From positions 1-42,382 of the IMG/VR virus record IMGVR_UViG_3300037475_000061: a stretch of DNA of 42,382 bases. One strand, given 5' to 3'. The number at the start of each line of letters is the position of its first letter. The first letter of the stretch is position 1. Source of the stretch: a virus. Shown here piece by piece: positions 39,617 to 42,382 of this stretch. The notes beneath the pieces were generated by a model. That model saw only the letters and a program-made list of their open reading frames with translations, was not told the origin of the DNA and did no database searches. Both the position numbers and the translations under genes were made by a program.

Positions 39617-39644
39617 TTAACTCCCTCCGTTATGCCGCTATCAT
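39617..39644 (+). promoter_or_regulatory. promoter before the right early genes
   Basis: TTAACT (39617-39622), 16 bases, TATCAT (39639-39644; five of six). It is 55 bases upstream of the first early start at 39700. The block CCGTTAT with nearby TATCATAG also occurs upstream of the pentapeptide gene (42038-42049), suggesting shared control. Confidence 0.55.
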
Positions 39645-39699
39645 AGCTGGCACGCAATTAGCTTCTATATCCATTGTCATCAACGAAAGGGAAACGACC

Positions 39700-39885
39700 A
39701 TGAAACATTTCAAACAGCGGACGCACATCGCAATGGCAGTTAAGCGCGGACTGTTTCAGGTTCAGCGTGTGGAATTCGACGCCAAGGGAGTTTCGACAAT
39801 CAAGCCGTTGACGGACTTCCTGCCGCTGGATCAGGCACGCGAACAAATGGCTATTCATGCCGACGAATTCAAGCAAGAGCAATAG
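39700..39885 (+). CDS. early hypothetical protein, 61 aa
   Basis: ATG 39700 has GAAAGGGA upstream. A small, soluble, mixed-charge protein (HIAMAVKRGLFQVQRVEFDA onward) with a C-terminal helix ending HADEFKQEQ. It is the first gene of the rightward early set. Not recognised. Confidence 0.72.
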   Translation: MKHFKQRTHIAMAVKRGLFQVQRVEFDAKGVSTIKPLTDFLPLDQAREQMAIHADEFKQEQ

Positions 39886-39914
39886 TCGTTATCAACCAAC
39901 GGGAGCAGATCAAA

Positions 39915-40064
39915 ATGAAAACGGCGTCATGGGTCATCCGCGAAAAGACGACGGGGCGTGTGTTGTTCGAAACGTTCGATGCTCGTAAGGTTGACGCGCT
40001 GAACAAGGAAAAATACGAAGCCGTGCCGATTCTCGATTACCTGCAAAGCTTGAACCGCAAATAA
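39915..40064 (+). CDS. early hypothetical protein, 49 aa, conserved small phage type
   Basis: A 49-residue frame with GGGAG about ten bases before ATG 39915. The pattern KTASWVIREKTTGRVLFETF, then DARKVDALNKEKYEAVPI, matches a short protein type repeatedly found in early regions of proteobacterial phages (WVIxxKxTGxVLxETF...VxxLNxxKYEAVPxxxYLxxLN). Its function is unknown. It follows the 61-residue gene after 29 bases. Confidence 0.75.
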   Translation: MKTASWVIREKTTGRVLFETFDARKVDALNKEKYEAVPILDYLQSLNRK

Positions 40065-40114
40065 CCGCCCGCAATCCCGCGGCCTGATTTCTTAACTATT
40101 TGGAGGTGGATGAA

Positions 40115-40270
40115 ATGAGCGCGCAAACTTGGGTTTACATTTTGAGCGAGCCGGGACTGTATACCGTAGGATTTTATGATCCTAACGGCAAGTGGCATCC
40201 TGATAGCGATTATTCTGACCGTGAGAAAGCCGCGGATCGAGTCGCTTATCTGAATGGTTCAAAATCATGA
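40115..40270 (+). CDS. early hypothetical protein, 51 aa
   Basis: ATG 40115 follows a strong GGAGGT site. The product begins SAQTWVYILSEPGLYTVGFY, a compact beta-type pattern (WVYxLxEPGLYTVGFYxPxGxWxxxSDxxxxExAAxRVxxLNG) which I associate with small phage accessory proteins. The stop overlaps the next start (ATGA). Function unknown. Confidence 0.75.
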   Translation: MSAQTWVYILSEPGLYTVGFYDPNGKWHPDSDYSDREKAADRVAYLNGSKS

Positions 40271-40467
40271 CATTCGAAAAAGGAAACAAGGTGCGAGTCA
40301 TCGGAACTCAATTTCCAGAGTATCGCCAATGGGTAACCGGACAGACCGCTACCGTTAAGCGGTTTATTAAGGCTCGAGGCACGTATCTGATTGAACTCGA
40401 CGATGACGCGCTCGAGCCGGTCATGTGGGAGTTGCGCGAATCCTCTATCGCGCGGGTGCAATCATGA
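40267..40467 (+). CDS. KOW/SH3-like small protein, 66 aa
   Basis: Coupled by ATGA on both sides. FEKGNKVRVIGTQFPEYRQW, then VTGQTATVKRF and TYLIELDDDALEPVMWELRE, read as a KOW/SH3-type five-strand barrel in which a mid-hairpin Gly follows the conserved V-x-V. Such mini-domains bind nucleic acid or protein. No specific role can be given. Confidence 0.72.
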   Translation: MTFEKGNKVRVIGTQFPEYRQWVTGQTATVKRFIKARGTYLIELDDDALEPVMWELRESSIARVQS

Positions 40468-40583
40468 CCGACCACGCCCCCAAGCCCTACCGCCAGCCCG
40501 CCGATACCTGGCTCGCCTGGGCAGTCTATTGGGCGCTAGGCATGCTGTTCGCTGCGATGGTTTTGTGGCCGATATGGATGTGA
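40464..40583 (+). CDS. 39-aa single-pass membrane peptide
   Basis: ATG 40464 overlaps the previous stop (ATGA). After a Pro-rich polar start (MTDHAPKPYRQPADT) comes one membrane segment (WLAWAVYWALGMLFAAMVLW). Short early membrane peptides can protect against superinfection or alter host membrane proteins; none can be chosen here. Confidence 0.6.
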   Translation: MTDHAPKPYRQPADTWLAWAVYWALGMLFAAMVLWPIWM

Positions 40584-40594
40584 GGGCGCCGACA

Positions 40595-40759
40595 ATGGAG
40601 GAAGCCGCAGCATGGGCCTATCGCTATGCCGACAATCCGATTTACAGCGCGAAATGCTATGCGGAGTGGGAGCGCGATTACGGGGCGGAATTCGTGGAGT
40701 GTGTCCGCCGCGAGGTTGCCAAAATGGAACGCAAAGCGAAGAAAGGGGTTAAAACGTGA
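40595..40759 (+). CDS. small acidic/basic helical protein, 54 aa
   Basis: I favour ATG 40595, because GAGGG (40582-40586) lies eight bases before it; ATG 40574 or GTG 40580 (GTGA overlap) would add 5-7 residues. The product has EEAAAWAYRYADNPIYSAKC, then YAEWERDYGAEF, and a lysine-rich end. The pattern Y(A)ExxRDYGxEFVxxVRxE is common in small phage proteins. It is coupled to the next gene by a GTGA overlap. Confidence 0.65.
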   Translation: MEEAAAWAYRYADNPIYSAKCYAEWERDYGAEFVECVRREVAKMERKAKKGVKT

Positions 40760-40977
40760 AAATTAGCCAAGAGGATCGCATTTTGGAATGGCTCAAACGG
40801 GGCAATACGCTCACGCCCCTGCAAGCCTATGATCTGTTCGGAACACTCGCCCTCCATTCGCGCGCTGCAAGTCTCCGCGACCGTGGCGAGCCTATCGTGT
40901 GCGACAAGATCAAAACGCCAGAGGGTAAGCGCGTCGGGCTTTACAAATACGTGGCGCAGGGCAGTCTGCCGCTGTGA
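40756..40977 (+). CDS. winged-helix-like small regulator, GTG start
   Basis: 73 residues from GTG 40756, AAGGGG upstream. DRILEWLKRGNTLTPLQAYD, then LFGTLALHSRAASLRDRGEP and IVCDKIKTPEGKRVGLYKYV, has the shape of the helix-turn-helix plus wing domains that many phages encode next to early genes (L..G..LTPLEAL..FG.xRLAARIxDLRxxG). Likely DNA binding; target unknown. Confidence 0.78.
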   Translation: MKISQEDRILEWLKRGNTLTPLQAYDLFGTLALHSRAASLRDRGEPIVCDKIKTPEGKRVGLYKYVAQGSLPL

Positions 40978-41186
40978 TTACCCGCCCGTATTGGTTCTGT
41001 ACGGCCTGCTGGATAGGCTATACGGCCAAGCGGGTTCCATTTGATGGCGTTTGCACCAGTTGCCATCGGGCGACGGATTTTATCGTCAAGCGGCGCACTT
41101 TCGATCCGCCGCACTTGACCGCGAAATTGAAGGATCTTAAACTGGATGCGTTCGGAGTGATGCCCGAGCGTGAGATAAGCCGGTGA
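40974..41186 (+). CDS. zinc-ribbon small protein, 70 aa, GTG start
   Basis: GTG 40974 overlaps the previous stop (GTGA). Residues 9-30 form a zinc-ribbon pattern (CTAC...CTSC, with PYWFCTACWIGYTAKRVPF between). A basic C-terminal half follows (TAKLKDLKLDAFG). It is the last clearly called gene of the early set. Its stop overlaps another GTG at 41183. Confidence 0.68.
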   Translation: MITRPYWFCTACWIGYTAKRVPFDGVCTSCHRATDFIVKRRTFDPPHLTAKLKDLKLDAFGVMPEREISR

Positions 41187-41501
41187 GAACCTTCAAGGTT
41201 CCTGAAAAGACTGTTTGTAGCGCCCTCGTCTTGTCGGCTTGTCTCCGCTATGAACGGTTCTCTGCCCATCAAGCAGACTGGAACCTTGAGGGTTTTTTCA
41301 TTTCCGATCCGCACTCCAAGCGGATTAAGCGGGCTGACTGTCCCGGCGTGGAAGAAAAGCAGTTGCGCTCACTGACAAGACGGCGCAGCCGGTCTCGCAT
41401 GAGGAACCGGCACGAACGGGTAAGCTCGATGAAGCGGCTGGCAACCGAAACTGCACCCGTAAGACGAATCATGCTGCAAAGGCAATGCCCTAGAGGAAGG
41501 T
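41187..41501 (+). other. gene-poor stretch with paired hairpins and conflicting frames
   Basis: Starts with a perfect 15-base inverted repeat GAACCTTCAAGGTTC (41187-41201) and, 80 bases later, GAACCTTGAGGGTTTTTTC (41281-41299), a weak intrinsic-terminator-like hairpin with a T run. A GTG at 41183 opens a 121-codon frame whose second half is Arg-rich. A different frame (41250-41376) reads MNGSLPIKQTGTLRVFSF and then continues in a third register as LTDKTAQPVSHEEPARTG to 41472, as though a gene had been frameshifted. No single frame is convincing. A non-coding RNA is also possible. Confidence 0.4.
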
Positions 41502-41813
41502 CTAGAGCACGTCTTGTCTATCGCTCAGAATTTTATGTTTTCGCCTGATGTCGGCCACATGAGCAGCTACTTCATCCAGCGACTTGACGAGCCGTATACC
41601 GCCCGTCCACACGCGACGGAAAGCGACCTGCGCCGGAGTCAGCACGCGAGCCGATGGCGGCTTGCTGCCGTCCTTCACTTCCACAAGCTCGCTAATGCCG
41701 GAATAGCCTACGATGCAATCGACGTTGCTGTTGCATATCCAGACCGTGCAGCCGAGGGCGCGATAGGCCGATACGATCGCGGTCAAGTTGGCATCGACGC
41801 GCCTGGCTCTCAT
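41502..41813 (-). CDS. PD-(D/E)XK-like small nuclease
   Basis: 103 residues from ATG 41813, overlapping the HTH gene stop by ATGA. ANLTAIVSAYRALGCTVWIC is the first helix-strand, and VDCIVGYSGISELVEVKDGS carries D...(11-12)...E-x-K (D in VDCI, E and K in VEVKDG), the catalytic core of this nuclease superfamily. Phage proteins of this type and length are resolvase- or VRR-like. A repair or recombination role beside the HTH regulator is likely; the DNA substrate is not deducible. Confidence 0.72.
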   Translation of the reverse strand: MRARRVDANLTAIVSAYRALGCTVWICNSNVDCIVGYSGISELVEVKDGSKPPSARVLTPAQVAFRRVWTGGIRLVKSLDEVAAHVADIRRKHKILSDRQDVL

Positions 41814-42010
41814 TTCCAGCGCAGTTTTCGAACCTGTTCAGCAGATTGCAATGGCGTTCCGTATGCGATCACGAGCAATAGATCGACGGTTTCAGGCAAC
41901 CCGCGCCGCTGCCGCTCATACCGACTGCCGCCCGATTGCGTAATCTTCACCCGTTTCCAAAAATCCGTCTGCGTCATGCCCAGCGATTCGCGTAACTTTT
42001 TAACGTTCAT
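41810..42010 (-). CDS. Cro/CI-type helix-turn-helix regulator
   Basis: 66 residues. MNVKKLRESLGMTQTDFWKR, then VKITQSGGSRYERQRRGLPE, is an HTH_3 domain: helix 1 (KLRESL), turn GMTQ, recognition helix around TQSGGSRYE. DLLLVIAYGTP forms the terminal helix. Without a dimer/cleavage domain it resembles Cro-like repressors. It is divergent from the pentapeptide gene; the 77-base gap between them probably holds its operators. Confidence 0.85.
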   Translation of the reverse strand: MNVKKLRESLGMTQTDFWKRVKITQSGGSRYERQRRGLPETVDLLLVIAYGTPLQSAEQVRKLRWK

Positions 42011-42029
42011 ATGCCAGCCTCATCAGTTG

Positions 42030-42058
42030 TTGACATTCCGTTATCATAGTATCACAAT
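42030..42058 (+). promoter_or_regulatory. promoter for the left early genes
   Basis: TTGACA (42030-42035, perfect), 17 bases, CACAAT (42053-42058, four of six). It lies between the divergent HTH and pentapeptide starts. Two ATCA repeats and TATCAT within the spacer may be binding sites of the neighbouring HTH protein. Confidence 0.55.
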
Positions 42059-42087
42059 TTAACCGTAGCACAAATCATGAGGGAAAC

Positions 42088-42382
42088 ATGAAAATAGAAA
42101 TCAAGCACAGAATTTCCGCCGCAGCCCTGTTCTCGCTCGAATGTGGTTCGCTAAAGCTGTGTGTGCAAGCGGCTGTTAACAGCGGTGCCAACCTGCGCGG
42201 TGCCAACCTGAGCGATGCCAACCTGCGCGGTGCCAACCTGAGCGGTGCCGACCTGAGCGGTGCCTACCTGAGCGGTGCCTACCTGAGCGGTGCCGACCTG
42301 CGCGGTGCCGACCTGAGCGGTGCCGACCTGAGCGGTGCCTACCTGAGCGGTGCCGACCTGCGCGGTGCCGACCTGAGCGGTG
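42088..42382 (+). CDS. pentapeptide-repeat protein, N-terminal part (continues at window base 1)
   Basis: ATG 42088 follows GAGGG. A 30-residue start ([20 protein letters not shown]) of the kind seen before phage pentapeptide domains leads into thirteen A(N/D/Y)L(S/R)(G/D) units before the window ends mid-codon. Joined to bases 1-449 the protein has about 247 residues, with about 20 repeats and a 114-residue C-terminal domain. Repeat number may be off because of assembly in identical units. Confidence 0.88.
   Translation, partial: MKIEIKHRISAAALFSLECGSLKLCVQAAVNSGANLRGANLSDANLRGANLSGADLSGAYLSGAYLSGADLRGADLSGADLSGAYLSGADLRGADLSG
42188..42382 (+). repeat. 15-bp pentapeptide-coding tandem repeat, 13 units
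   Basis: Thirteen units of CC(A/G/T)ACCTG(A/C)GCG(G/A)TG. The sixth to eleventh (42263-42352) are identical to the first 90 bases of the window. The degenerate first base of the codon gives N, then D/Y residues at pentapeptide position i-2. Confidence 0.95.

Larger units (their letters stand above)
38844..39699. other. divergent intergenic control region
   Basis: 856 bases between the leftward late block and the rightward early genes. It contains a GC hairpin (38911-38931, five-base C/G arms around GTCGGT), an AT-rich stretch with tandem TATGTAA (near 38997-39013), the -35-like TTGACT followed 15 bases later by TATTCT (about 39030-39056), a perfect DnaA box, a GTACATTGTAC palindrome touching TTGACA, and the promoter before 39700. 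Small frames at 39226-39420 and 39311-39583 lack ribosome-binding sites and gene-like composition and are not called. No tRNA is seen. Confidence 0.6.

Noticed and set aside
42188-42382. tandem repeats resembling a CRISPR array
   Set aside because: Units are 15 bp, contiguous and in frame, with no spacers; they encode pentapeptides.
1-42382. integrase, reverse transcriptase/diversity-generating element, tRNA genes, DNA polymerase
   Set aside because: Looked for the motifs in the larger frames and found none; absence from eye inspection is not proof.

Overview
The window looks like the complete genome of a tailed phage of the short-tailed (podovirus) kind, cut open inside a pentapeptide-repeat gene. 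The last base continues in frame into the first base, so the molecule assembled as a circle. Base composition is GC-rich, and the late module holds a portal, a scaffold, a coat protein, P22-like tail accessory proteins and three large low-complexity putative ejection proteins. No tape measure, tail sheath or tail tube protein was seen. From memory, size and layout recall the 42 kb podoviruses of Burkholderia and Bordetella; I could not test this. No integrase, reverse transcriptase or tRNA was recognised, so lifestyle is open. A small HTH regulator is present.

Layout. (1) Right-hand plus-strand early genes, 39.7-41.2 kb: eight very small proteins behind an 856-base control region (38844-39699) that holds promoter-like elements, a palindrome and one perfect DnaA box. 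(2) 41.5-42.0 kb, minus strand: a PD-(D/E)XK-like nuclease and an HTH regulator, divergent from the pentapeptide gene. (3) The pentapeptide gene (42088 across the junction to 449) and then plus-strand genes to 6.2 kb, chained by ATGA/GTGA overlaps: zinc-finger miniproteins, a YqaJ exonuclease with a likely recombination partner, an HNH-like protein, a Lar-DUF551 fusion, hypothetical proteins and a radical SAM enzyme. (4) 11.2-6.2 kb, minus strand: a sugar operon with a small basic protein, a GT-B glycosyltransferase, a ColD/DdhC-like sugar 3-dehydratase, an HNH endonuclease, a 4,6-dehydratase, a nucleotidyltransferase and a heptose-kinase-like GHMP kinase. (5) 38.8-11.7 kb, minus strand: one long late block. 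In order it holds HNH, a TPP-dependent E1 alpha/beta pair, a small gene, large terminase, two tiny basic proteins, portal, a small virion protein, an M48-like peptidase, two decoration-like paralogs flanking a glycosyltransferase, scaffold, coat, tail proteins, fibre genes ending in an SGNH hydrolase, the lysis genes, another glycosyltransferase, the three putative ejection proteins, a PurD-like ATP-grasp ligase and a small-terminase-like protein.

How it fits together. The left and right early genes look like takeover, recombination and regulation functions. The late block builds the particle and lyses the cell. What stands out is metabolism: kinase, nucleotidyltransferase, 4,6-dehydratase and 3-dehydratase form a recognisable route to a nucleotide-activated dideoxy sugar, plausibly a dideoxy-heptose. 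Three glycosyltransferases, a radical SAM enzyme, a TPP enzyme and an ATP-grasp ligase are also encoded, two of the glycosyltransferases inside virion-gene clusters. The most economical reading is a phage-encoded unusual sugar placed on virion proteins, host surface or DNA; the target is not visible in the sequence. A second unusual layer is in the head module: four head-module proteins, including coat and scaffold, begin with a similar hydrophobic leader, next to a gene for an M48-type membrane-protease homolog.
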